64,000 bases of DNA from Bradyrhizobium aeschynomenes (lineage in GTDB: Bacteria > Pseudomonadota > Alphaproteobacteria > Rhizobiales > Xanthobacteraceae). The notes under the pieces are model-generated. The model was not told the DNA's origin and made no database searches. It saw only the letters and a list, made by a program, of their open reading frames with translations. Position 1 is the first letter of the stretch, and each line of letters opens with the position of its first letter. Shown here piece after piece: positions 43,683 through 57,171 of this stretch. The DNA is taken from the NCBI RefSeq assembly GCF_013178945.1, contig NZ_JABFDM010000006.1, positions 124,001 through 188,000 of the forward strand. Direction: 5' to 3'. The translations under genes were made by a program, and so were the position numbers.

Positions 43683-45142
43683 GTCTGTCGTTCCGAACAG
43701 CCTGGGAAAGCCGCGACGTTAGCTCAGCTTCGCGGCCCTGCGAAGGCACCGCTATAGTCTCGCCGGACGAACGCACGGCAACGCCCAAGGTTCATGGCGC
43801 GCCCCGAACATCCAGCGGACTCGCCGCTCGGCGCGGCCAAACGCGGTGTCCGGCACGAAGGGCTCGCTCGCGCGAAACCACCCGGCCCTGCCCGTCGGCC
43901 AAATCGCCCTCCATCGCGCGCGCCATGCCCCGCCGATTTCAATGCAACGCGGACCATTGATGCCTGCGCGCGGAACGTCATTTCACGAGCGCGCTCAAGG
44001 TGATTTGGGCTGTCCAGTCGTCCGCGGAAAAATATCGTTGTTTCCTTTTTTCGGAATTCGTGTTGACTGTCTTCGTCCCGCCTCGCAGCAGAGGGGCGCA
44101 TCGCGATCGTCACGAGCGTTGGGTGCGGGATATGATGGGCGCAGCGGACTGCAGCATGCTGGTCATGCGGACGAACAGTTCATTGCGCACGGTCAAGTCG
44201 CGCGGTCCTGATATCCCGACGCTGATATCAAGGTCGTGAGCTCGACGAGGGCTCCGACCGATGGTGGCCAGAAGCCGGCGCACCAGGGAGAACGCGAAGC
44301 AGCCGTTAAAGCCATTGTGCAGGGGAGGCTGGGAGTGTCCGGCTGCGCCTGTGGTTCCTGCCCCGTGCAATCTTTCCGCACGGGGGCCGCGGGTGTCAGT
44401 GGATGCCCGGCCTTCCCTGCGCCCTCCTCCTCGAACGAGGGCGAAGCGACTGCCATGACTCGGGCATGCGGTGCCGCGAGAGCGCCAGCGCTCGGCCGGT
44501 GCAACGTCCCCGCCATGCCGACGCCTCACCTGGGCTCAACGCGAGACGCGCGTGGGATACGACCTCGATGAATATGCGGCTGTTGTTGGATGAGCACATC
44601 GAGAGAGAGAATTCCGAAGCGGCCTTCCGTCGGCGTCATTCACATGATACCAGTCATGCCACAGATGCTGGCGACCTCGTGGCGACAACGCCACAGGGGT
44701 TAATGCCTCGCCACATATTGGCCGAGCGCGCGACATGCCGGCCCTATACTTCGAGTTGCTTTTGCAACCCGCACGACGGGCGGGCTCACTTGGCCGTTCG
44801 CAACGATCCGGCCGGGCAGGCCAGGATCGCTCAGAATGCTTTTCCGACAAGAATTAAGCTTACCAACGTGCGCGGCTGCGCCTTGGCAACCTGGCAACTT
44901 CATTCAGCAGCCAAGACGTGCAACAATACTATGCGCAACTAATATCAACCTGAGATTTAATTTACCGAACATTTACTTTCCTCAACTTTGCCCCAAAAAC
45001 TGCACGATGCTGGGTTCCTCTTTCACAATTAGAACTCTTCTGGAGCCCTACAAAAACACCGCCCCAGAACGGGTTCTAACAAGCCTCGAATATTCTTTCA
45101 TCACTCACTCTCCGTCTTCGTTTCGCGTACAGAGGTCCCACC
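43683..45142. other. gene-poor region with a dispersed repeat
   Basis: 1460 bp in which no frame looks like a real gene on either strand: the possible proteins are rich in Arg, Ala, Pro and Ser and have no family features. Bases 44000-44505 look like a dispersed repeat. The right end (about 44920-45120) is clearly more AT-rich than the surroundings and probably holds the promoter of the following 51-residue gene. Confidence 0.65.
44000..44505. repeat. probable degenerate dispersed repeat of Bradyrhizobiaceae
   Basis: Begins GTGATTTGGGCTGTCCAG and ends after a nested palindrome. Outer arms of 15 bp with two mismatches lie at 44319-44333 and 44406-44420 (GCAGGGGAGGCTGGG / CCCGGCCTTCCCTGC). An inner hairpin is CCCGTGC/GCACGGG at 44362-44368 and 44378-44384. 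I recall sequences of this composition recurring between genes in Bradyrhizobium, Nitrobacter and Rhodopseudomonas. That match is from memory; the palindromes are visible directly. Confidence 0.55.
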
Positions 45143-45298
45143 ATGACGACACTGACCAAGGCTCTCCCGACCCATCTCGAAGAGACGCGCATCGACTCCG
45201 AGAAGCTGCGGACGATTCTGATGCTTTGCGGCGCAACGGCGTTCGGCTTCATTCTTCACGCCACCTACGGCCTCGATCTCAGCTACGCCTTCTTCTGA
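45143..45298 (+). CDS. 51-residue membrane-anchored peptide, unknown
   Basis: Starts MTTLTKALPTHLEETRIDSE, followed by one hydrophobic helix (LRTILMLCGATAFGFILHATYG) and a short C-terminus ending YAFF. A ribosome site (AGAGG) lies eight bases upstream of the ATG, and the upstream region is AT-rich, as promoters are in this genome. Single-span proteins of this size are often stress-induced, but nothing more can be said. Confidence 0.6.
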   Translation: MTTLTKALPTHLEETRIDSEKLRTILMLCGATAFGFILHATYGLDLSYAFF

Positions 45299-45566
45299 TT
45301 GGATCAGCCTTCCGGCCGCGGCTGGCGGGCTCTTCATTGCCGGACGCGATCGTCGTCCTTCCCGGCTCGCGGGGTTCTGGAATCAGCCCCGCGCGCCGTT
45401 TCGTCGAAGCGCGACGCGTGTCACGCGAGGATTTTTGGCAGATGCCGCCACCACAGGCCGGTCGCAATTTTGCACAGCCTGGACGCGCAACTCCCACAAT
45501 TCCGCCTTGACCACGGGACACGCTGAGGGTGTCGAGACTTGCGGTTGCTTGAGGACGAGTAGCGTC

Positions 45567-45842
45567 ATGCGTTCGCCAGTATATGATCTGTATCAGATGA
45601 AGCAGGACCGATTGCCGAAGGGAGCCCGTTCGGCATGGCTGAGAACGCGGCCGAACGAGCCGCCAGCCTCGGCGGATGATTGGGTCTTCGTCGGCAAGGA
45701 GCGCCATCCGAGCCGATGGACCATTGCCGAGATGAACGAGAAGGGCACCTGCTATCGTGAGATTCCGATCTGGCTGTCGAGCCGGCGGAGCATGATGGCC
45801 GGATCAGCCGCCGACAGCAGCGTGCAGACGCCGGCGGCCTGA
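45567..45842 (+). CDS. hypothetical protein (about 91 residues)
   Basis: Reads MRSPVYDLYQMKQDRLPKGA, with a central segment DDWVFVGKERHPSRWTIAEMNEKGTCYREIPIWLSSRR that looks like a compact beta-rich domain. The low-complexity tail is probably disordered. No strong ribosome site is next to the ATG (a GAGG is 16 bases upstream). It sits at the left edge of the stress-gene cluster. No family recognised. Confidence 0.5.
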   Translation: MRSPVYDLYQMKQDRLPKGARSAWLRTRPNEPPASADDWVFVGKERHPSRWTIAEMNEKGTCYREIPIWLSSRRSMMAGSAADSSVQTPAA

Positions 45843-45871
45843 GCGCGGAGCGCAGTCGGGACGCGGGGGCG

Positions 45872-46255
45872 TCAGGCGAGCCGGACCCCGTAATAGTCGT
45901 CGACCTTGCGGCCGGTCGCGAGATCACCCCAGTCCCACTCGCGCTCGTCGGAATATCGCGGCGCTCCTCGAAGCTGATCCTCGGTGACTCCCGTGACGTA
46001 GCCGCCGAGCCGCGTGTCGTATTTCAGCGACTGCCACGGCAGCGGATAGTGGTCGTTGCCGAGACCGAGAAAGCCGCCGAACGCGAGCACGACATAGGAC
46101 ACGCGACCGCTCAACTTGTCGATCATCACGCGCTCGATGGTGCCGATCTTGTTGTCGTCGGCGCCATAGACTGACGTGCCCTCGACCTTGTCGCTCCCGA
46201 TCAGATTGCCATATTCACGCTGCTCGAGCATCGCTGAATCAACCATGGATGTCAT
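45872..46255 (-). CDS. PRC-barrel domain protein, stress-type
   Basis: 127 residues. After a short leader it has the PRC-barrel fold: GNLIGSDKVEGTSVYGADDNKIGTIERVMIDKLSGRVSYVVLAFGGFLGLG, then HYPLPWQSLKYD. Soluble, single-domain PRC-barrel proteins in rhizobia are typical members of the EcfG general-stress regulon. Here an exact EcfG-type promoter (GGAAC-N16-CGTT) ends 26 bp before the ATG, with a GGAG ribosome site between them. The molecular role is unknown; PRC barrels bind proteins or RNA in other contexts. Confidence 0.85.
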   Translation of the reverse strand: MTSMVDSAMLEQREYGNLIGSDKVEGTSVYGADDNKIGTIERVMIDKLSGRVSYVVLAFGGFLGLGNDHYPLPWQSLKYDTRLGGYVTGVTEDQLRGAPRYSDEREWDWGDLATGRKVDDYYGVRLA

Positions 46256-46280
46256 TTCGGTCTCCACTCCTGCAAGGAAA

Positions 46281-46305
46281 AACGTCAACCCGCGCCGGAC
46301 GTTCC
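46281..46305 (-). promoter_or_regulatory. EcfG-type promoter for the PRC-barrel gene
   Basis: On the minus strand GGAAC (46305-46301), 16 bases, then CGTT (46284-46281): an exact match to the alphaproteobacterial general-stress sigma factor consensus. It is 26 bp from the start codon at 46255. Confidence 0.8.
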
Positions 46306-46318
46306 CATTCGCGCGGGG

Positions 46319-46486
46319 TCAGCGGGATCCCGGCGCCTTGCGGTCCTTCTCCTCAGGACGCCCCGTCGCCTCACGGCTCGGCGAGTTGGGCGACGTCGTC
46401 TGATGTGCGAGCTGCGCCCGATCCTTGTCGGCGGGCTGCTCCTCGCCACGACCTGTTTTGACGATGCCTTGGCTCGTCTGATCCAT
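46319..46486 (-). CDS. 55-residue hydrophilic protein, probably disordered
   Basis: Starts MDQTSQGIVKTGRGEEQPAD and is composed almost wholly of charged and polar residues plus proline (ending KAPGSR). It has a strong ribosome site (GGAGGAGG, six bases before ATG) and starts 24 bp after the DUF6894 stop, so the two are probably one transcript. Short disordered hydrophilic proteins are common in stress regulons, but its role is unknown. Confidence 0.65.
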   Translation of the reverse strand: MDQTSQGIVKTGRGEEQPADKDRAQLAHQTTSPNSPSREATGRPEEKDRKAPGSR

Positions 46487-46509
46487 CGCAGACCTCCTCC
46501 ATTTTCCTG

Positions 46510-46728
46510 TCAATGCAGCACATCCAGCGGAACACGGCAGATCTCGTCGCCTTCCTCGTTGGTGACCAGAACCGCATAGTTCTGATTGCGCAACTCGGGA
46601 TGATCCGAAACCAGCTGTCGCGCGATCACGTCAGCCGAGTCCATTGCCTCGACGTCGCCGGGCAACTCGACGTAACGATCTCCGGCGATCGATTCGCTGT
46701 TCGTCAAATCAAAATGATAGAACGGCAT
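46510..46728 (-). CDS. DUF6894 family protein
   Basis: 72 residues reading MPFYHFDLTNSESIAGDRYVEL and on to NEEGDEICRVPLDVLH. The FYHFDL opening, the central DVEAMDSADVIARQLVSD helix and the final beta hairpin match DUF6894, a family found almost only in rhizobiales and often in several copies. The function is unknown. I placed the start at the ATG 15 codons inside the longer open frame, because MPFYHFD is the family start. A GGAAC-N16-CGTC element lies 70 bp upstream, and the 55-residue gene follows. Confidence 0.82.
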   Translation of the reverse strand: MPFYHFDLTNSESIAGDRYVELPGDVEAMDSADVIARQLVSDHPELRNQNYAVLVTNEEGDEICRVPLDVLH

Positions 46729-46798
46729 GATCCCACCCGTGCCCTGAATCGCGACGATCCAACCGCGCGACAATCCGCAATCGAGATTTCCCTGACAC

Positions 46799-46823
46799 GA
46801 CGCGTGCTGGCGGCATTTGTTCC
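46799..46823 (-). promoter_or_regulatory. EcfG-like promoter for the DUF6894 gene
   Basis: Minus strand GGAAC (46823-46819), 16 bases, then CGTC (46802-46799): one mismatch to the consensus CGTT. It points toward the DUF6894 start 70 bp away. Confidence 0.55.
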
Positions 46824-46894
46824 CAACTGAGCCAATACGTCTCAGTCACATCAGAGCGCAGAAGCGATCGCGACGGCGTGCATTTTGCGACCTC

Positions 46895-46910
46895 GTGAAC
46901 GAACGTTCAC
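46895..46910. promoter_or_regulatory. palindrome GTGAAC-GAAC-GTTCAC, possible operator
   Basis: Six-base arms around a four-base spacer, 42 bp upstream of the SDR start codon. The form TGAAC-N4-GTTCA resembles TetR-family operator sequences. It lies between the divergent DUF6894 and SDR genes. Confidence 0.45.
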
Positions 46911-46952
46911 AGCGGTCGCCGGTTGGTGATCACCATCATGAGGAGAACCCGA

Positions 46953-47966
46953 ATGGCCGACGAAGGCAGACATTCGATGTCACGCCGTCAAATGGTTGGA
47001 GGCACTGCGACACTCGCAGCCGCCTCATTGACATCAGCAACGGCGAAAGGACGCGAAACGATGGCAGCCGACTCGATGAGACCGGAGCAGTTGGTGGATC
47101 CCACGCAGAACTACCCGAAGCCGCCGTTCGACAAGCAGTCCCAACCCTGGCCCGGCCTCGCCAGCAAGATGTCGCCGCGTCCCGATCACGGCGAAACCAC
47201 CTACAAGGGGTCGGGACGTCTCGCCGGCCGCAAGGCACTGATCACCGGAGGCGACTCCGGGATGGGCCGCGCGGCAGCGATCGCCTATGCGCGCGAGGGC
47301 GCCGACGTCGCCATCAACTACTATCCGACCGAAGAGCCCGATGCGCAGGAGGTGGTTGCACTCATCAGGGCCGAAGGACGACAGGCGGTCGCCATTCCCG
47401 GCGATCTGCGCGACGAACGCTTCTGTCAGCAGCTGGTCGCACAAGCCCTCGACGCGCTCGGCGGTCTCGACATCATCGTCAACAACGCGGCGCGTCAGCA
47501 GACCCGCCAATCAATACTTGACGTGTCATCCGAGGATTTCGACGCGACGATGAAGACCAACATCTACGCCCCGTTCTGGATCATCAAGGCCGCCCTGCCC
47601 CACCTCAAGCCCGGCTCAGCGATCATCGGCACCTCGTCCGAACAGGCCTATGATCCGTCGCCAGACCTCTACGACTATGCGCAGACCAAGGCCGCGACGA
47701 TGAACTACGTGAAATCCCTCGCCAAGCAGCTTGGCCCCAAGGGCATTCGGGTCAATGCCGTTGCACCTGGCCCGATCTGGACGCCCCTGCAAGTCTCGGG
47801 CGGGGCGACGATGGAGAAGCTCGAGAAGTTCGGCGGGCAGACGCCGCTTGGTCGGCCAGGGCAGCCCGCGGAGCTTGGATCGATTTATGTTCAGCTGGCA
47901 GCAGCAGACGCAAGCTACGCCAACGGGCAGGTCTACGGATCGTCCGGAGGGGCGGGACAGCCGTGA
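46953..47966 (+). CDS. SDR-family oxidoreductase with a possible Tat signal
   Basis: 337 residues. The core matches the YghA/GsiB group of short-chain dehydrogenases: cofactor motif TGGDSGMGRAAAIAYAREGADVAINYY, VNNAARQQ, catalytic Ser in GTSSEQAY, YDYAQTKAA for Tyr and Lys, and VAPGPIWTPLQVSGG. It should use NAD(P)(H) on an aldehyde or alcohol. It carries an extra N-terminal region of about 35-40 residues that is absent from YghA, with twin arginines and a hydrophobic stretch (MSRRQMVGGTATLAAASLT), suggesting export by Tat. The start at 46953 follows AGGAGA by six bases; 46977 is an alternative. Confidence 0.85.
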   Translation: MADEGRHSMSRRQMVGGTATLAAASLTSATAKGRETMAADSMRPEQLVDPTQNYPKPPFDKQSQPWPGLASKMSPRPDHGETTYKGSGRLAGRKALITGGDSGMGRAAAIAYAREGADVAINYYPTEEPDAQEVVALIRAEGRQAVAIPGDLRDERFCQQLVAQALDALGGLDIIVNNAARQQTRQSILDVSSEDFDATMKTNIYAPFWIIKAALPHLKPGSAIIGTSSEQAYDPSPDLYDYAQTKAATMNYVKSLAKQLGPKGIRVNAVAPGPIWTPLQVSGGATMEKLEKFGGQTPLGRPGQPAELGSIYVQLAAADASYANGQVYGSSGGAGQP

Positions 47967-47982
47967 GCCTGTCCCCTCACCG

Positions 47983-48114
47983 TCAGATGCGGGTCACGGG
48001 TTGAGGAAGCGAATAGGCTTCCGTATGGACCTGGCGAATTGTGGTGAGCGCCGCGGCCGCGGAGGCCACGCTGAAGGCGGTGAGCAGCGCGATGAGAACG
48101 ATACGGGGGGCCAT
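47983..48114 (-). CDS. 43-residue exported or membrane peptide
   Basis: Starts MAPRIVLIALLTAFSVASAA, which is a signal-peptide-like or single-helix segment, with a short tail TTIRQVHTEAYSLPQP. The ribosome site (GGAGG, eight bases ahead) is strong. It lies 36 bp downstream of the next minus-strand gene, so the two may be co-transcribed. Function unknown. Confidence 0.5.
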   Translation of the reverse strand: MAPRIVLIALLTAFSVASAAAALTTIRQVHTEAYSLPQPVTRI

Positions 48115-48150
48115 CGTGAAGTCCTCCATTCCCAGTTGGGTCTTCCATGT

Positions 48151-48345
48151 CTATTCGTGGAGCGGCTCGCCCCTCCCTGGAAATACCGGAGTGACCTCGC
48201 CGTCGAGCCAATCCTGCTCGTTCGCCAATGCGTGCCAGCCCTGGGCCATGCGCGTATAGCGACGGAATGCCGGGTCACTCTCGGCTCGCTCGGCGAGGTT
48301 AAGGCAGTTGTCCGCGTTTTCTCTGAAGAGATCTGACTGTTTCAT
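48151..48345 (-). CDS. 64-residue helical protein, conserved type
   Basis: Reads MKQSDLFRENADNCLNLAER and continues DPAFRRYTRMAQGWHALANEQDWLDG. The two-helix pattern with FRENADNC and a WHALA...QDWLDG end matches a short protein type common in Bradyrhizobium, often present in several copies. It is soluble and may dimerise through the helices. A ribosome site (AGGTAG) precedes the ATG. No function is known. Confidence 0.7.
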   Translation of the reverse strand: MKQSDLFRENADNCLNLAERAESDPAFRRYTRMAQGWHALANEQDWLDGEVTPVFPGRGEPLHE

Positions 48346-48668
48346 TCGGACTACCTGGGAGCCCCGCCGATCTGACGCAACTGCGTTACGTGATATTAAT
48401 GTTGCGTGGAACCGAGACGGCTTCGCATGGCGCCTCGGCCGCTGCAGCGCCCACGGCCTCGCCGCTGATCGCGAAATTGAACGAGTTCAACGCATTTCAG
48501 AAGAACGCGTATGATCGTACTGCGTCGCTCGACCGGTCGGATCGGAGAAGTGCCGCATGAATGCGGGCGGAAGCTGCGGCACGACGCGCCCGTGCGCTTG
48601 CCGCGCTCGAGACCAGCACCGGAGTGAGCGCTGAACCGGCGTCAAAGCAGTCGGTCGGAAGAGAAGCC
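48346..48668. other. intergenic region between divergent small genes
   Basis: 323 bp. The frame of the following gene is open back to 48561 and codon usage there is reasonable, so the 69-residue gene may start earlier. A GGAAC at 48408 has no matching -10 element. Confidence 0.4.
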
Positions 48669-48878
48669 ATGCTGGCCGACGTGAGCCCCACCGACGGGAC
48701 GGATTTCGTCCGCCAGTTCTATTCAGCAGAAATTGCGGAGTATCAAACCACGATCGCCGTTCTGGAAAGCTATCTCGCCGTGCCTGACAATCAGGAGGTC
48801 AGGCGCTTCGCGATGGTGGAGCTCACAGGTCTGCAGATCGAGCTGAGCGACATCAAGAGCGAGCTGGCAGCGAAATAG
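48669..48878 (+). CDS. small helical protein of unknown function
   Basis: About 69 residues, MLADVSPTDGTDFVRQFYSA and onward to KSELAAK. The predicted structure is two long helices, one around EIAEYQTTIAVLESYLA and one around VELTGLQIELSDIKSEL. It has a loose likeness to DUF4142-type helical proteins, not strong enough to claim. An upstream ATG at 48561 gives a 105-residue form with an alanine- and arginine-rich leader. Confidence 0.5.
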   Translation: MLADVSPTDGTDFVRQFYSAEIAEYQTTIAVLESYLAVPDNQEVRRFAMVELTGLQIELSDIKSELAAK

Positions 48879-49355
48879 CTAACCCGCGTTCAGCGCCGGC
48901 TTTGGTTCTGCTGGGCGGTTGGCCTGACGCTGCCATTGCTCTCCGGCATCTTGTCCGGCACTGATCTCCGTTGTCGTCACGGCCGCACAAGGACGACGTC
49001 CCGCTTCCGCCGGGATTGTCTCTGGCCTCCCCGGAGGTTGGCGCGGACTATGGGGTTGCGGAGCTTGCGGCGGGGTCGCTCGTCACGGAACCAGGTCCGC
49101 TCAGCTTCTCATTGCCCACCCCAAAGCCATTGCGCTCCCTCGGTTCCGCCGATGTAGCGCGGCGTGCCGCGTAGGGAAAATTATATGGAACGATTGGCGA
49201 TGGAGCGCGTTGAGCCGCTTATGCCATCTCCGACGGGTTCCAATTGTTGCGAGAAAAGGCATCCGGCTTGATTTGAGATGTTGCCGCGGCTTGTATGCCG
49301 GCCGCAAATGAGACTCGGATTCTTGCCGGCACGCATACTGCCTCGGGGGAACTTG
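48879..49355. other. upstream region of the giant kinase gene
   Basis: 477 bp. Frames in it show no family features. An exact EcfG-type promoter lies at 49187-49211, leaving a leader of about 140 nt before the kinase start. A strong ribosome site (GGGGGA) is six bases before the ATG. Confidence 0.6.
49187..49211 (+). promoter_or_regulatory. EcfG-type promoter for the giant hybrid kinase
   Basis: GGAAC (49187-49191), exactly 16 bases, CGTT (49208-49211): a full match to the general-stress sigma consensus, 144 bp upstream of the kinase ATG. Confidence 0.75.
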
Positions 49356-55649
<6,294 letters not shown>

Positions 55650-55659
55650 ACGGTTGATC

Positions 55660-57156
55660 ATGATGGAACATGAGAAGGTCAATATTCTTCTGGTTGACGA
55701 TCAGCCGGCGAAGCTGCTCGCCTACGAAGTCATCCTGAAGGAGCTCGGCGAGCATCTGGTGGTGGCCACTTCCGGCCGGGAAGCGCTCGAGATCCTGCTG
55801 AAGAACGAGATCGCGGTGATCCTCGTCGACGTCTGCATGCCCGAGCTCGACGGCTTCGAGCTGGCGCAGATGATCCGCGAGCATCCGCGGTTTCAGAAGA
55901 TCGCCATCATCTTCATCTCGGCGATTCAGGTCAGCGACTTCGATCGGTTGCGCGGCTACGAGATGGGGGCCGTCGACTACGTGCCGGTCCCCGTGGTCCC
56001 GGAGGTGCTGCGCGCGAAGATCAAGGTGTTCGCCGAGCTCTATCGCAAGACACGCGAGCTGGAGCACTTGAATCGCGAGCTGGAAAACCGTGTTCGCGCG
56101 CGCACGGCCGAGCTTGAGAGATCCACGGCTCAGCTGATCGAAAGCGAGCAGCGCCGCAGCATGGCCATCGCCGCCGGCAGGATGGGCTCCTGGGACTGGG
56201 ATGGGGTGAATGGCGACTGGATGTGGGACGAGGGGCAATATCGCATCTTCGGAGTGACACCGCAGGGCTTCGAGCTCAACAGCGTGAACATCATGGGCCT
56301 GCTGCATCCTGAGGATGCGGCCCGCGCTAGCCAGGTGATCGCGGAGTTTGGACTCGGCACGACGTCCTACGAGACGGAGTTCCGCATAATCCGACCGGAT
56401 GGCGAGGAGCGCTGGTGCTTCGGAACGGCGGCCGCGACCACGGACAGGACCGGTCGGATGATCCGCGTCAGCGGCGTCACCATCGACATCACCGAACGCA
56501 AGCGCGCGGAGGAGCGCCAGAACCTGTTGACCCGCGAGGTCGATCACCGTGCCAAGAACGCGCTGACCTTGGCGCAATCGATCGTTCGATTGACCAAGGC
56601 CGACAGCGTCGGGACGTATGTCAGCGCCGTCGAGGGCCGCATCAGCGCCCTCGCGCGCGTTCACACCATCCTCTCTCTATCGAGCTGGCAGGGCGCAGAG
56701 ATGAGCCGGCTCGTGGCCGAGGAGCTCGCGCCCTATGCGACCGGCGGACAAGTGGACTTCGGCGGCGCCGAACTTCAGCTTCAGCCCGCGACGGCGCAGA
56801 CGCTGGCGTTGGCGTTGCACGAATTGGTGACGAACTCTGCCAAATACGGTGCTCTGTCGGTCCGGTCGGGGCAACTGTCGGTGAAGTGGACGATCGAGCA
56901 TGATCGCCTTGATCTGGTCTGGATCGAGACCGGCGGGCCCCTGGTCCACGTCCCGACCTCCCGCGGCTTCGGCACCCGCAGCCTGATGGCCAGCGTCGAG
57001 AGCCAGCTGGGCGGACGTGCGGTGTTCGACTGGCGTCCCGAGGGCCTGGTCTGCCGTCTGCTCGTTCCGCTTCGCCCTGGAGTCACCCCGCCGGAGGCGA
57101 CCAATGCGTTCGCGGTGCCCGTCGCCGAGGGTGCACGACAGCGCGCCACCGGCTGA
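55660..57156 (+). CDS. response regulator-PAS-HWE histidine kinase
   Basis: 498 residues. An N-terminal receiver (ILLVDDQPAK, phosphorylatable Asp57 in LVDVCMPELDG) is followed by a short coiled coil. A PAS domain comes next (about 165-285: AGRMGSWDWDG ... RIIRPDGEERW ... VTIDITERKRAEE). The HWE/HisKA_2 kinase core has the H-box EVDHRAKNAL (His296), the HELVTNSAKYGAL N-box and the later WIETGG segment. Kinases of this group commonly feed PhyR-NepR, the switch of the EcfG general stress response. It starts 10 bp after the giant kinase, so the two probably form an operon, and the giant kinase could phosphorylate its receiver. No output domain other than the kinase is present. Confidence 0.9.
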   Translation: MMEHEKVNILLVDDQPAKLLAYEVILKELGEHLVVATSGREALEILLKNEIAVILVDVCMPELDGFELAQMIREHPRFQKIAIIFISAIQVSDFDRLRGYEMGAVDYVPVPVVPEVLRAKIKVFAELYRKTRELEHLNRELENRVRARTAELERSTAQLIESEQRRSMAIAAGRMGSWDWDGVNGDWMWDEGQYRIFGVTPQGFELNSVNIMGLLHPEDAARASQVIAEFGLGTTSYETEFRIIRPDGEERWCFGTAAATTDRTGRMIRVSGVTIDITERKRAEERQNLLTREVDHRAKNALTLAQSIVRLTKADSVGTYVSAVEGRISALARVHTILSLSSWQGAEMSRLVAEELAPYATGGQVDFGGAELQLQPATAQTLALALHELVTNSAKYGALSVRSGQLSVKWTIEHDRLDLVWIETGGPLVHVPTSRGFGTRSLMASVESQLGGRAVFDWRPEGLVCRLLVPLRPGVTPPEATNAFAVPVAEGARQRATG

Positions 57157-57171
57157 CGGCTGCGGCGCGGC

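Noticed and set aside
44403..44942. Open frame containing MNMRLLLDEHIERE, like the start of DUF5615 PIN-type toxins
   Set aside because: Only the first dozen residues resemble the family; what follows is low-complexity and the toxin core is missing. No antitoxin is adjacent.
48408..48412. GGAAC as an EcfG -35 element upstream of the 69-residue gene
   Set aside because: No CGTT-like element occurs 15-17 bases downstream.
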